DNA of 40,795 bases from [Scytonema hofmanni] UTEX 2349 (GTDB lineage Bacteria > Cyanobacteriota > Cyanobacteriia > Cyanobacteriales > Nostocaceae): contig NZ_KK073769.1 in assembly GCF_000582685.1 (NCBI RefSeq), forward strand, positions 3,464 to 44,258, given 5' to 3'. The position numbers and the translations under genes are program-made. This document shows positions 31,014 through 40,128 of this stretch, one piece after another (within the stretch, counting starts at the first letter, position 1; every line of letters starts with the position of its first letter). The notes under the pieces were generated by a model, which searched no databases, was not told the origin of the DNA, and worked only from the letters and a program-made list of their open reading frames with translations.

Positions 31014-32977
31014 TAATTCATCAATCGTAATTGTCGGCTCCTTTCGCTGTCAGGAAGCCGTTGAAACCCAATATGCTCAAGCAGTTTTTGCCCTTCTTCG
31101 GTCAGTAACAACTGAGCATAAGCTTTTCCTGCCCTTTCTTGAACATTTTCATTATTAGGATAATCCTTATAAATTACATATAATTGCTCTTTTAATTCTT
31201 CGGGATATATTGAGTTTATAGGCGCTGGAGTAATTTTCTCACTGCTCAAATTCTTACACTTTTCTAGCGGTTTAAAGTTTGGATCTGTATAGGGAAGAAC
31301 AGTCTCAAGGTTGTTTAATTTAATAGGTATTGTTTTAATTGTTGTGGAAACAGAAGAACCTTGACTGGTACGTTTTTCACCAAAAGATAGTGGAGCCGGA
31401 GCGCGATAGATACCACCTAAATTTTCTGCAACCTTTTGTAAGCCTTCACTAGTATTTTTGACATACTCTGTGTTTGGAGCATTTTGAGCATTTTGTCCTT
31501 TACGGCGATTTCTCAGATAACTGTAAGGTGCGTTTTTTTCAGCTTCATGTACGTAAGGAGTAATCTTTTGCTTAGCTCCCTCTACATCACTCCAGTTATT
31601 TTTATCACCAGCAAATATACCATCTAACTCTTCTAGAGTAACACCACGACTATTAACACCGATGTGAGAATTAACAATAATTGCCAATGGGTAATCTGCT
31701 ACTTGAACTGTCTTAAATCTAAATCCCTTGCCGTTAATTTGTTTATCTTCTTCATTTGTAGGGACACGTGAGGATATAACAAAATCCACCTTATTGTTGA
31801 TTAGCATTTCAATGCCTTTGCCAGAATGAGCGCTACCATCTTCAGTGGGAGCATATTCTAATTGAAAATTTGGATGAGCTCGCTGAATTTCAATATAAAT
31901 TCCTCCATTGCTAATACTACGTGGTTTACAAATTAATATTGCTGAGATTGTACTACCAGCATACTTAAATTGACCTGGAGGGACTCGGATATTTTTGAAG
32001 GTAAGCTTAACTTGTGAGGATGTATTGTCTTCAGACTTTATTTTTTTATCCTCAGGAATAGGCTCAATGCCATTAACGGGATTAGAGATAGGAGGTGAAG
32101 TTGTATTAGGATTTAGTAGATTATTAAATATCCACCAAACCAATACCCCTCCTACAACTATTGCCACAACCATTAGAATCTTGGCTAAAGTGTTTTGCCT
32201 GACTGATTCAACAGGAAGTTTTATCTGCTGTTCAGGGGAAGAATATGAAGCGTTACTAGTCTCAATTGGTTGATCTGTTAAGGGAACAAACTGGGGTTGT
32301 TGTTCTCCAGGTTTATATTTAACCTCGGATGTCGCTGTATTTTGAGTTGTAATACCTTGATTCGTTGCTGTATTTTCAAGTTTGGGAAGTACTTTATCAG
32401 TGGATTGTACTAGCACTGGAGTTTGTTCTTCTGAAATATTTGCCAATTGAATGGCATTACATCCCCATTCATAGGCATTCTTAATCGAATACCCTTGTCC
32501 CAATGCTCTATAAAAGCCAACAGCAAATTCTTGAGCGGCTGTATCACCAATTGCCCATCTCATACCAATTACGTAAGGGATATGTTGAGCAATTGCTCGT
32601 GCTTGGACTTCAGAGAAGCAGGCATTTAATACCACACATTCAACATGGTCTACACAAAGCTGAAATAGTTTTACAAGAGCATCGGCACTAACAAATCTGG
32701 GCTTTCCATTTTGATCCTCAAATACTAATCCATTGTCAGCTTCACCATGTCCAGCAAAATGAACTATCTGTGGGCGAGTTTCTTGTAAAGCACCTTGAAC
32801 ATCTCTATAACGAACAGCCCCACGCTGTTTAATATGGAAGCGATGGCGGTGCTGAGTTTTTTTCAATTCATCATCAATATCACGCATCTCTCTGTCTAAC
32901 CGCAAATGAGATGTACCTGTTGGATTTGCGGCTAAAATAAGAATTGTTCTAACTCGAGTATCATCAAAACCTATCAT
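31013..32977 (-). CDS. CHAT protease domain-transmembrane-phosphate-binding-like sensor fusion
   Basis: A 654-residue protein. Residues 10-190 form a CHAT caspase-like domain with H77 (IVHFAGHGEADNG) and C120 (VVLNACFS) as the catalytic pair. A polar linker leads to one membrane helix (about 265-287, LMVVAIVVGGVLVWWIF). Residues about 325-650 resemble a PstS-type solute-binding domain (FKYAGSTISAILICK, LINNKVDFVISSRVPT, LEELDGIFAGDKNNWSDV). The protease would face the cytoplasm and the binding domain the periplasm. A ligand-gated protease is the natural inference; substrate and ligand are unknown. No operon partner. Confidence 0.85.
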   Translation of the reverse strand: MIGFDDTRVRTILILAANPTGTSHLRLDREMRDIDDELKKTQHRHRFHIKQRGAVRYRDVQGALQETRPQIVHFAGHGEADNGLVFEDQNGKPRFVSADALVKLFQLCVDHVECVVLNACFSEVQARAIAQHIPYVIGMRWAIGDTAAQEFAVGFYRALGQGYSIKNAYEWGCNAIQLANISEEQTPVLVQSTDKVLPKLENTATNQGITTQNTATSEVKYKPGEQQPQFVPLTDQPIETSNASYSSPEQQIKLPVESVRQNTLAKILMVVAIVVGGVLVWWIFNNLLNPNTTSPPISNPVNGIEPIPEDKKIKSEDNTSSQVKLTFKNIRVPPGQFKYAGSTISAILICKPRSISNGGIYIEIQRAHPNFQLEYAPTEDGSAHSGKGIEMLINNKVDFVISSRVPTNEEDKQINGKGFRFKTVQVADYPLAIIVNSHIGVNSRGVTLEELDGIFAGDKNNWSDVEGAKQKITPYVHEAEKNAPYSYLRNRRKGQNAQNAPNTEYVKNTSEGLQKVAENLGGIYRAPAPLSFGEKRTSQGSSVSTTIKTIPIKLNNLETVLPYTDPNFKPLEKCKNLSSEKITPAPINSIYPEELKEQLYVIYKDYPNNENVQERAGKAYAQLLLTEEGQKLLEHIGFQRLPDSERSRQLRLMN

Positions 32978-33083
32978 AACTTAAAACATTTAGCGTTTAT
33001 AAGAGCTAATAACAGTTTTTCTTGCTCAAAATATAACCTTTTCTATAAAATATTAGCTAGCTCCAAGGTAGCATAAAACACTA

Positions 33084-33174
33084 ATAGTCATGCTCATTGA
33101 AAATGCGAGGCGTTTCGGTTTATCTCAGCTGCATCAATTGCGGGGATGTGTTGGTCAGGTGGTGGAGCGCAATC
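33084..33174 (+). pseudogene. recG fragment
   Basis: A 91-base stretch matches, with scattered substitutions, the part of recG at about 30230-30320 and would encode VMLIENARRFGLSQLHQLRG. The glycine-arginine motif after it is degraded (GCVGQ for GRVGRG). No start, no flanking recG sequence. It is a decayed copy or a conversion remnant. The remainder of 32978-33466 is A/T-rich with no other feature. Confidence 0.75.
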
Positions 33175-33466
33175 TCAAGGAATCGAAACAACAAAATAGC
33201 AAACCAAACAGAAACTATTGATTTACAAGTGACTATTTACACTGTGCAATACTTAATATTTCCTTAACAATCGCTTAATACATGTTTCTTATAATACACG
33301 GATAGTAGTTTGATGTAATCTTACATTAGGTTTCTTGTTAAAGAATTCTAACTGAGATTCACTATTGACAGTTTCTAGTTATTGAGACTGGTGGTGTAAT
33401 TTTTGGTAAGCGCAAACTGTATTAGCTACTAAATCAAGTCAACAAATCTGATCTTACTAGTGTACT

Positions 33467-34378
33467 ATGAAACTTTCAAATGCCTGCAAATTTCCGGTTA
33501 TAGTTGCTGTATCAACTGTTTTCCTAGGTTTAGGTGTCAACAAGATTTCGGCTAACACTACCATTCAAACTGTAGCTCAGACTCCTGAATATACTTCGGA
33601 AACAGAGAGTGATGATAGCGATAATAATGAACCCCAGACTGAAAGTCCAAGGAACTATAACATATTCTCTGCCTTGAGATTTATCGGCTTAAGCGCCAAC
33701 AATACTTTGGTGACTATAAACCCGAAGGGATTTGGTAGAACAGTTAGAGTTAGGGGAATTGACGGCAATTTACAAGCCATTGACTTCCGTCCAGCAAAAG
33801 GTCAGCTTTATGGTCTTACAGACACTGACAACCTATACACCATTAACCCACGCAACGGTCAAGCTACGTTTGTCAGTAAATTAAACAGCAGCTTCAATGG
33901 CGGATTTCAGTCAGGGTTTGACTTCAATCCCGTAGTAGATCGCTTGCGAACAGTAGGTAGCAATGACCAAAATTTTCGTACTAACGTAGATACAGGTGAA
34001 GTTATTGTCGATGGAGCCTTGGCTTATGTTAGTGGGGATGTCAACGCTGGAGTTGACCCCAACGTTACCGCTTCAGCATACGAAAATTCTGTTGCTGGAG
34101 CTACAGCTACTCGACTTTTTGGCATTGACTACGACCTTGACGTATTAGTACTACAAAATCCACCCAATGCTGGTGGACTCCAAACAGTAGGCAACCTGGG
34201 CGTCAATTTTGCACCCACAGGTGGGTTTGACATCTTTACGGACGCACAAGGTAACAATATGGCTTTTGCAGTGTCAGGTTCAACCCTTTATTCCATCGAC
34301 CTGTCCACAGGTGCTGCAACAAGAATCGCTAGAGTATCCACAGGTTTCATCGGTTTAGCCGTAACTGACCGTAATTAG
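33467..34378 (+). CDS. exported DUF4394 domain protein
   Basis: A 303-residue protein with a signal peptide (about 1-30), an acidic Glu/Ser/Asp linker (about 42-62) and a DUF4394 domain: LVTINPKGFGRTVRVRGIDG, LQAIDFRPAKGQLYGLTDTD, VDRLRTVGSNDQNFRTN and TATRLFGIDYDLDVLVLQNP. The domain is predicted to be a beta-propeller-like fold and is found in secreted bacterial proteins; function unknown. Monocistronic. Confidence 0.9.
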   Translation: MKLSNACKFPVIVAVSTVFLGLGVNKISANTTIQTVAQTPEYTSETESDDSDNNEPQTESPRNYNIFSALRFIGLSANNTLVTINPKGFGRTVRVRGIDGNLQAIDFRPAKGQLYGLTDTDNLYTINPRNGQATFVSKLNSSFNGGFQSGFDFNPVVDRLRTVGSNDQNFRTNVDTGEVIVDGALAYVSGDVNAGVDPNVTASAYENSVAGATATRLFGIDYDLDVLVLQNPPNAGGLQTVGNLGVNFAPTGGFDIFTDAQGNNMAFAVSGSTLYSIDLSTGAATRIARVSTGFIGLAVTDRN

Positions 34379-34540
34379 CCCAGGACTTACGCGGATAAAG
34401 TTGCCCTGTTTAGCGAACCCTTGATCAATGAACTGTAACGCTGTATCTACTTCTGCCTCACTCACAATTAAAGATGGCATAAATACCGATATAGAATCAG
34501 CGATCGCACAACTACAAGAATTTATTTCGGATGATCAAGA

Positions 34541-34571
34541 AAACCCCACTATACATAATATAGCGGGGTTT
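34541..34571. terminator. bidirectional hairpin downstream of the DUF4394 gene
   Basis: AAACCCC (34541-34547) pairs with GGGGTTT (34565-34571), with CTATA/TATAG continuing the stem inside. T runs lie on the minus side. Confidence 0.5.
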
Positions 34572-34640
34572 GCGTTTCAAACGTCACCTACCAAAAGGCG
34601 CGTGGGACACATGCCCTCAAAGCTCAATTAACATCTTTAT

Positions 34641-34732
34641 AGGACTTACGCACGGACTACGCATTTCCGTCATTGTGACGCAAGGAAGCAATCTCAAAGT
34701 CTTGTTTTCTCGTGACTGAGTGCGTAAGTCCT
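34641..34732. mobile_element. 92-bp miniature element with AGGACTTACGCAC ends
   Basis: AGGACTTACGCA (34641-34652) and TGCGTAAGTCCT (34721-34732) are perfect inverted ends, the same as at 26560-26679, with a different interior. A lone AGGACTTACGC end lies at 34382-34392, just after the DUF4394 stop. Confidence 0.75.
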
Positions 34733-34797
34733 ACTTTATAGAAGAGTCGTTGAGAAGCCCACACTCAAGAAAGAAAGGGGAGTGTGGAGTATGTCAC

Positions 34798-35013
34798 TTA
34801 CCCTCTCAAGAACACTTCGGGGCACTTCTTAACACACTTCCTTTTTCCATTGACAATTTCACACACTAAAACTGGATATCCACCTCCATTACACTGTGCA
34901 ATCAACTGTTCTGATTTTGGCTGTGACAAGGATTTGGCTTGGGCTGAAATTCCACCTAAAAGTACGGCAGTTGCCGATGCAAGTAGTACAGCTATCTTGT
35001 ATTTTGCTTTCAT
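34798..35013 (-). CDS. small secreted cysteine-containing protein
   Basis: A 71-residue protein with a clear signal peptide (MKAKYKIAVLLASATAVLLG, cleavage near AQA at 24-26) and a mature part of about 45 residues with four cysteines (QCNGGGYPVLVCEIVNGKRK, then CVKKCPE). GGAG lies nine to ten bases before the ATG at 35013. Not a recognised family; two disulfides are likely. Confidence 0.7.
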   Translation of the reverse strand: MKAKYKIAVLLASATAVLLGGISAQAKSLSQPKSEQLIAQCNGGGYPVLVCEIVNGKRKCVKKCPEVFLRG

Positions 35014-35130
35014 GAAAATATTCTCCGTTTTTCTCTAGATTTGTTTTGTCCGGACAAATAAATATAAATGAAAGTAAAAACAACTTATGCAGTTTTAAAG
35101 TTAAGACACCCACAACTCAACAACTACAAA

Positions 35131-35175
35131 TCTACAAGGGTTTCGGGCAACGCATAATTAATTTCTGGAGATGTT
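35131..35175. repeat. truncated copy of the 26.35-kb miniature element
   Basis: The sequence from TCTACAAGGGTTTCGGGCAA to TTTCTGGAGATGTTTA matches the right half of the element at 26354-26444. The left half is absent. Confidence 0.7.
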
Positions 35176-35365
35176 TATTGCACTTTAATTATTGACGGTG
35201 CGTTGCGCTGTGCGACTAACGAACCCTACATTTAAATTTATTAACTGAAGTCTGTTAAATCTTTATAAGCTGCTTCTACACACGAGTGTTCGATAACTGC
35301 ACCTTTCGGGGGTGTATATTTTTGGCAAAGTATTGTAAATCAAGTTGAAGTTTGAGGTTTTAAAC

Positions 35366-35553
35366 GAAAACGTTCCTGTTTGAAGTGAGAACGTTTCTGT
35401 TTGAAGTGAGAACGTTTCTGTTTGAAGTGAGAACGTTTCTGTTTGAAGTGAGAACGTTTCTGTTTGAAGTGAGAACGTTCCTATTTCAAGTGAGAACGTT
35501 CCTGTTTGAAGTGAGAACGTTCCTGTTTGAAGTGAGAACGTTTCTGTTTTGAG
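35366..35553. repeat. array of about nine 21-bp direct repeats
   Basis: The unit is GAACGTTTCTGTTTGAAGTG plus A, with small variations. On the minus strand it is open as the heptapeptide SLQTETF from an ATG at 35559. It shares the 21-bp period with the arrays at 7.7 and 20.1 kb but not their sequence. Between 35554 and 35824 two HIP1 sites and the gcvH promoter region are present, nothing else. Confidence 0.85.
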
Positions 35554-35824
35554 GGACAAACTCGGAGATCCGAACTTAAATCATGATATAGCGATTGCAA
35601 TAAATCTCTTCCTTTGCGTATAAAGCGGCATTAAAAATCCTACCTAATATATAAATAACTTGACATGGGAAACTTAAATCGATTACACTCACCCCGACCT
35701 CAAAATTTAACATTAGGCGATCGCCGATATATTTGACGAAGATTGCAAAATATGGTTAATTATCAAAAAATGTAGGCGATCGCGCATTCAGCATTAATTT
35801 ATTTCACATAAAAGAGGAGCTAAT

Positions 35825-36214
35825 ATGTCTTTGGAATATCCTGAAGATTTGAAATACCTGGATAGTCACGAGTACGTGCGGTTAGAAGGCGAAATTGCCA
35901 CCATCGGCGTTAGTGCCTTTGCAGTACGGGAATTAGGTGAGGTTGTATTTGTGGAATTACCCGAAGTAAACGACACCGTGACCAGAAATGAACGCTTCGG
36001 TTCAATTGAATCAGTCAAAGCCGTCGAAGAATTAAACTCACCAGTTACAGGCACAGTCATCGAGCGCAACGATTCCATAATAGACGATCCCGAAGCAGTA
36101 TCAGATGACCCCTACGGTGAAGGATGGTTACTTAAAGTGCGCGTCAACGATCCAGATGACATTGATGATACTTTAACAGCAAAAGAGTATGGCGCCCTAG
36201 TCACCGGCGTGTAG
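35825..36214 (+). CDS. gcvH: glycine cleavage system H protein
   Basis: A 129-residue lipoyl carrier protein. The lipoylated lysine is K65 in FGSIESVKAVEELNSPVTG. The N-terminal LKYLDSHEYVRLEGEIATIG is typical. GAGGAG precedes the ATG. It shuttles the aminomethyl group between the P, T and L proteins, an essential step of photorespiration in cyanobacteria. The P protein gene follows at 36467. gcvT is not in the window. Confidence 0.97.
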   Translation: MSLEYPEDLKYLDSHEYVRLEGEIATIGVSAFAVRELGEVVFVELPEVNDTVTRNERFGSIESVKAVEELNSPVTGTVIERNDSIIDDPEAVSDDPYGEGWLLKVRVNDPDDIDDTLTAKEYGALVTGV

Positions 36215-36216
36215 AG

Positions 36217-36363
36217 GAGTGGGGGACAAGGGGAAAAGGGGGACAAGGGAGACAACGGGACAAGGGGGACAAGGGGGACAAGGGAGACAACGGGAATAAT
36301 TCTTCTTTCCCCCCATCTCCCCCTCTCCTTGTCCCCCCATCTCCCCCTCTCCTTGTCTCCCCA
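36217..36363. repeat. GGGGGACAAG / CTCCTTGTCCCC opposed repeats between gcvH and gcvP
   Basis: G-rich units (GGGGACAAG, GGGAGACAAC) at 36217-36297 are followed after AATAATTCTTCTTT by C-rich complementary units to 36363. Layout and sequence match the minisatellite in recG. A long transcript hairpin is expected and may reduce readthrough from gcvH. Confidence 0.8.
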
Positions 36364-36466
36364 TCCGGAAATAAATCATGAAATTTAGATAAACTCCTCA
36401 GCAAATCCCGACGCGACAAATATAGATGTTGCAAAATATGAAATAGTCACGTCTGGAGAACACTTT

Positions 36467-39409
36467 GTGGTAATTTATGCTTCGCGTCCTCAGTCAAACC
36501 ATGAGCCGATGGTGGGTCAAACGAGTCAAAAGTCAAGTAATTTTACAAGACGTCACATTGGACCCAATTCCGATGACATCCAACAGATGCTTGAATTATT
36601 GGGCATTTCCGACCTCGATACACTCATCGACAAAACAGTACCCCAAGCAATTCGGCTGAAACAATCTTTACAATTGCCAGAAGCATTAAGTGAGTATGCA
36701 GCACTGGCAAAGTTAAAACAAATCGCTGTCAAAAATGAAGTTTACCGCTCATTTATTGGCATGGGATATTCTGACTGTATCACCCCGCCTGTAATACAGC
36801 GCAATATCCTAGAAAACCCCGGTTGGTATACCGCTTACACTCCCTATCAGCCAGAAATTGCCCAAGGACGACTCGAAGCACTGCTGAATTTCCAAACCAT
36901 GATTATCGATTTGACAGGTTTGGAAATTGCTAACGCTTCCTTGCTTGATGAAGCAACCGCAGCAGCAGAAGCAATGAGTATGAGTTATGGTGTTTGCAAA
37001 AATAAAGCAAATACCTACTTTGTCTCTCAAGACTGTCATCCGCAAACTATCGACGTGTTGCAGACACGGGCGAAACCTTTAGGAATTAACATTATAGTTG
37101 GCGACCATCAAGCTTTTAATTTCGCAGAAACTATATTTGGGGCAATTCTGCAATATCCTGCCACCGATGGCACAATTCACGACTACCGCGCTTTTATCGA
37201 AAAAGCCCATGCTGAGGGTGCATTGGTAACGGTAGCCGCAGATCCTTTAAGCTTAACTTTGTTAACACCCCCTGGTGAATTTGGTGCTGATATTGCCGTA
37301 GGAAGCACCCAGCGCTTTGGTATTCCCTTGGGGTTTGGGGGACCTCATGCGGCATACTTCGCCACTAAAGAAGAGTATAAGCGGCAAGTTCCAGGGCGAA
37401 TTGTTGGTGTATCAAAAGACTCTCAAGGTAAAGTGGCATTGCGTCTCGCTTTACAAACCCGCGAACAGCACATTCGACGCGATAAAGCAACTAGCAATAT
37501 TTGTACAGCACAAGTCCTGCTGGCAGTGATGGCGAGTATGTACGCGGTGTATCATGGTTCAGCAGGACTGAAAGAAATTGCCGAGAATATCCACACCAAG
37601 ACAGTGATTCTGGCTGAAGGATTAAAACACCTTGGTTACAGCATCGTTAGCGAAAATTTCTTTGATACTCTCAAAGTCGAATTGGGGGCACGCAATCAAG
37701 AAGCAATTCTCAAAGCTTGCGAAGCGCAAAAAATCAACTTGCGGATTTATAATGAAACTGCGGTTGGCATTTCTTTAGCTGAAACAACGACATTACAAGA
37801 TTTGCAAGACCTGTTAGATATCTTCGCCCTAGTTGATAAATTACCATCCCCCCCTGCCTCCCCTGCCTCCCCTGCCTCCCCTGCCTCCCCTGCCTCCCCT
37901 GCCTCTCCCCCTCTCCCCCAAAAGCGCACAACCAGCTACTTGACTCACCCGGTCTTCAACTCCTATCATTCAGAAACCGAGTTATTGCGCTATCTGCACA
38001 AGTTAGAAAGTAAAGATTTGTCTTTAACTACATCGATGATTCCCTTGGGTTCATGTACGATGAAGTTAAATGCAACATCGGAAATGATACCTGTAACTTG
38101 GGCGGAATTCGGGAATATTCATCCCTTTGCTCCAAAGTCCCAAACCCAAGGTTATCAACTTCTATTTGAGCAACTTGAAGAATGGTTAGCAGAAATCACC
38201 GGTTTTGCGGGAATTTCTCTTCAACCAAACGCCGGTTCTCAAGGTGAATACACCGGACTTTTAGTAATTCGGGAATATCACGAAAGCCGCAACGAAGGAC
38301 ATCGCAATATCTGCTTAATTCCCACCTCTGCACACGGAACAAATCCTGCAAGTGCAGTGATGTGCGGGATGAAAGTAGTACCAGTTGCTTGTGATGTGGA
38401 CGGGAATGTTGATTTAAATGACTTGAAAGCAAAAGCCGAAAAGCATAGTCAAGAACTTGCTGCTTTAATGGTGACATATCCCTCAACTCATGGCGTATTC
38501 GAGGAGCAAATTCAAGAAATCTGTGCTGTTGTTCACTCTCACGGTGGACAAGTTTACATGGATGGGGCGAATATGAATGCTCAAGTTGGTCTTTGTCGTC
38601 CGGGAGATTTTGGTGCAGATGTGTGTCACCTGAATTTGCACAAAACCTTCTGCATTCCTCACGGTGGTGGTGGTCCAGGTATGGGTCCAATTGGGGTTGC
38701 ACAGCATTTTGTGCCGTTCCTCCCTGGACATGTTGTGGTGGAAATGCACGAAGATAATCCAAGATCAATTGGTGCGATCGCAGCTGCACCTTGGAGTAGC
38801 GCCAGCATTTTGGTAATATCTTGGATGTACATCGCCATGATGGGTGCCGATGGTTTGACGGATGCAACGAAGGTCGCAATTTTGAATGCGAATTATATCG
38901 CCAAGAAACTTGAACAACATTATCCTGTTTTATATAAAGGGAAAAATGCTTTAGTTGCTCATGAATGCATTTTAGACTTGCGATCGCTCAAAAAATCTGC
39001 GAATATCGACATTGATGATGTTGCCAAGCGTCTCATGGATTACGGTTTCCATGCTCCAACTGTTTCTTGGCCCGTAGCTGGTACAATCATGGTGGAACCC
39101 ACCGAAAGCGAATCAAAACAAGAGTTAGATCGCTTCTGTGATGCGATGATTGCAATTCGTCAAGAAATCGCCGAAATCGAATCAGGCAAAGCGGATGCTC
39201 AAGATAACGTCTTAAAGAATGCACCCCACACTGCCGAAAACCTCATTACTGGAGAATGGAATCATCCTTATTCTCGCGAACAAGCTGCATATCCTGCACC
39301 CTGGACTCGTGAATATAAATTTTGGGTATCTGTAAATAGAATTGACAATGCCTACGGTGACAGGAATTTTGTTTGCTCTTGTCTCCCAATGGAAGCTTAT
39401 TCACAGTAG
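36467..39409 (+). CDS. gcvP: glycine dehydrogenase (decarboxylating), P protein
   Basis: A 980-residue PLP enzyme of the glycine cleavage system, working with GcvH. Start is GTG at 36467, with GGAG nine bases before it; an ATG at 36509 is the alternative. Both halves of the fused P protein are intact: FTRRHIGPNSDDIQQML, GMGYSDCITPPVIQRNILEN in the N-half, and in the C-half SYHSETELLRYLHKLESKDL and the PLP lysine in NLHKTFCIPHGGGGPG (about K726). Between the halves the sequence SPPASPASPASPASPAS comes from a CCTGCCTCC repeat. Confidence 0.97.
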   Translation: MVIYASRPQSNHEPMVGQTSQKSSNFTRRHIGPNSDDIQQMLELLGISDLDTLIDKTVPQAIRLKQSLQLPEALSEYAALAKLKQIAVKNEVYRSFIGMGYSDCITPPVIQRNILENPGWYTAYTPYQPEIAQGRLEALLNFQTMIIDLTGLEIANASLLDEATAAAEAMSMSYGVCKNKANTYFVSQDCHPQTIDVLQTRAKPLGINIIVGDHQAFNFAETIFGAILQYPATDGTIHDYRAFIEKAHAEGALVTVAADPLSLTLLTPPGEFGADIAVGSTQRFGIPLGFGGPHAAYFATKEEYKRQVPGRIVGVSKDSQGKVALRLALQTREQHIRRDKATSNICTAQVLLAVMASMYAVYHGSAGLKEIAENIHTKTVILAEGLKHLGYSIVSENFFDTLKVELGARNQEAILKACEAQKINLRIYNETAVGISLAETTTLQDLQDLLDIFALVDKLPSPPASPASPASPASPASPASPPLPQKRTTSYLTHPVFNSYHSETELLRYLHKLESKDLSLTTSMIPLGSCTMKLNATSEMIPVTWAEFGNIHPFAPKSQTQGYQLLFEQLEEWLAEITGFAGISLQPNAGSQGEYTGLLVIREYHESRNEGHRNICLIPTSAHGTNPASAVMCGMKVVPVACDVDGNVDLNDLKAKAEKHSQELAALMVTYPSTHGVFEEQIQEICAVVHSHGGQVYMDGANMNAQVGLCRPGDFGADVCHLNLHKTFCIPHGGGGPGMGPIGVAQHFVPFLPGHVVVEMHEDNPRSIGAIAAAPWSSASILVISWMYIAMMGADGLTDATKVAILNANYIAKKLEQHYPVLYKGKNALVAHECILDLRSLKKSANIDIDDVAKRLMDYGFHAPTVSWPVAGTIMVEPTESESKQELDRFCDAMIAIRQEIAEIESGKADAQDNVLKNAPHTAENLITGEWNHPYSREQAAYPAPWTREYKFWVSVNRIDNAYGDRNFVCSCLPMEAYSQ
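37847..37920 (+). repeat. CCTGCCTCC 9-bp repeat inside gcvP
   Basis: About six 9-base units in frame encode Ser-Pro-Ala triplets in the interdomain linker of the P protein; the frame is kept because the unit is a multiple of three. Confidence 0.8.
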
Positions 39410-39414
39410 TAATA

Positions 39415-39483
39415 TGTCCGGTTAATTAAGGCGAATAAAAACATCGCAACCCTTGTAGAGACGTTCTCGTGGAACGTCTCTAT
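39415..39483. repeat. dispersed repeats between gcvP and the Uma2 gene
   Basis: An ATGTCCGGT end (as at 7540) is followed by GTAGAGACGTTC and its complement GGAACGTCTCTA (about 39455-39482), a member of the GTAGAGACG palindrome family. Confidence 0.65.
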
Positions 39484-39564
39484 CGCTTTGTAACTTAGAA
39501 GAAGTGGTTTGCCCCAGGTTTGCTAGACTAAAAATACATTTGCTCACGCAGGATTTTTGGAGCT

Positions 39565-40128
39565 ATGAGCGCTACAACTGCCCAACCCCTGACCCTAGAA
39601 GAATTTCTTCAGATCCCAGAAACCAAACCTGCTAGCGAATATATCAACGGTGAAATCATTCAAAAGCCAATGCCAAAAGGGAGACATAGCCGTTTGCAAG
39701 GTAAACTCTGTGCTGCGGTGAATCAAGTTGCAGAGGATCGCAGAATTGCCTATGCGTTTCCTGAATTACGGTGTAGCTTTGGGTTACGCTCGATCATACC
39801 CGATGTGGCTGTATTTCAATGGAAGCGCATACCATTTACTGTTGATGATGAAGTTCCTGATAACTTTGAACTCCCTCCAGACTGGACAATTGAAATTCTT
39901 TCACCAGAACAAAAGCCCAATAAAGTGATTGGAAACATTCTGCACTGTCTGAAGTATGGTAGTCGTTTGGGATGGTTTCTTGACCCTGATGACTTGAGTA
40001 TCTTAGTATTTTTACCAGAGCAACAGCCACAGCTGCTCCACAGAAAAGATTCTTTACCCGTCTTACCTGAAATTGAACTGGCACTAACTGTTGAACAAGT
40101 TTTTGGTTGGTTAAAAATGAGTAGTTAG
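39565..40128 (+). CDS. Uma2 family (DUF820) putative restriction-like endonuclease
   Basis: A 187-residue protein of the Uma2 group, which is very abundant in cyanobacteria. Typical order: LTLEEFLQIPETKPASEYINGEI, a PDVAVF strand with the catalytic Asp, then TIEILSPEQKPNKVIGNILHCLKYG carrying the Glu and Lys of a PD-(D/E)XK-like site, and LGWFLDPDDLSILVF. Role unknown; several copies per genome are the rule. Confidence 0.9.
   Translation: MSATTAQPLTLEEFLQIPETKPASEYINGEIIQKPMPKGRHSRLQGKLCAAVNQVAEDRRIAYAFPELRCSFGLRSIIPDVAVFQWKRIPFTVDDEVPDNFELPPDWTIEILSPEQKPNKVIGNILHCLKYGSRLGWFLDPDDLSILVFLPEQQPQLLHRKDSLPVLPEIELALTVEQVFGWLKMSS

Noticed and set aside
34428..34631. A 67-codon open frame after the DUF4394 gene
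   Set aside because: A terminator-like hairpin runs through it, there is no ribosome binding site, and the sequence resembles no protein; considered non-coding.
38196..38879. A 227-codon minus-strand open frame within gcvP
   Set aside because: Antisense to an intact, conserved enzyme and rich in His/Arg as expected for a shadow frame.
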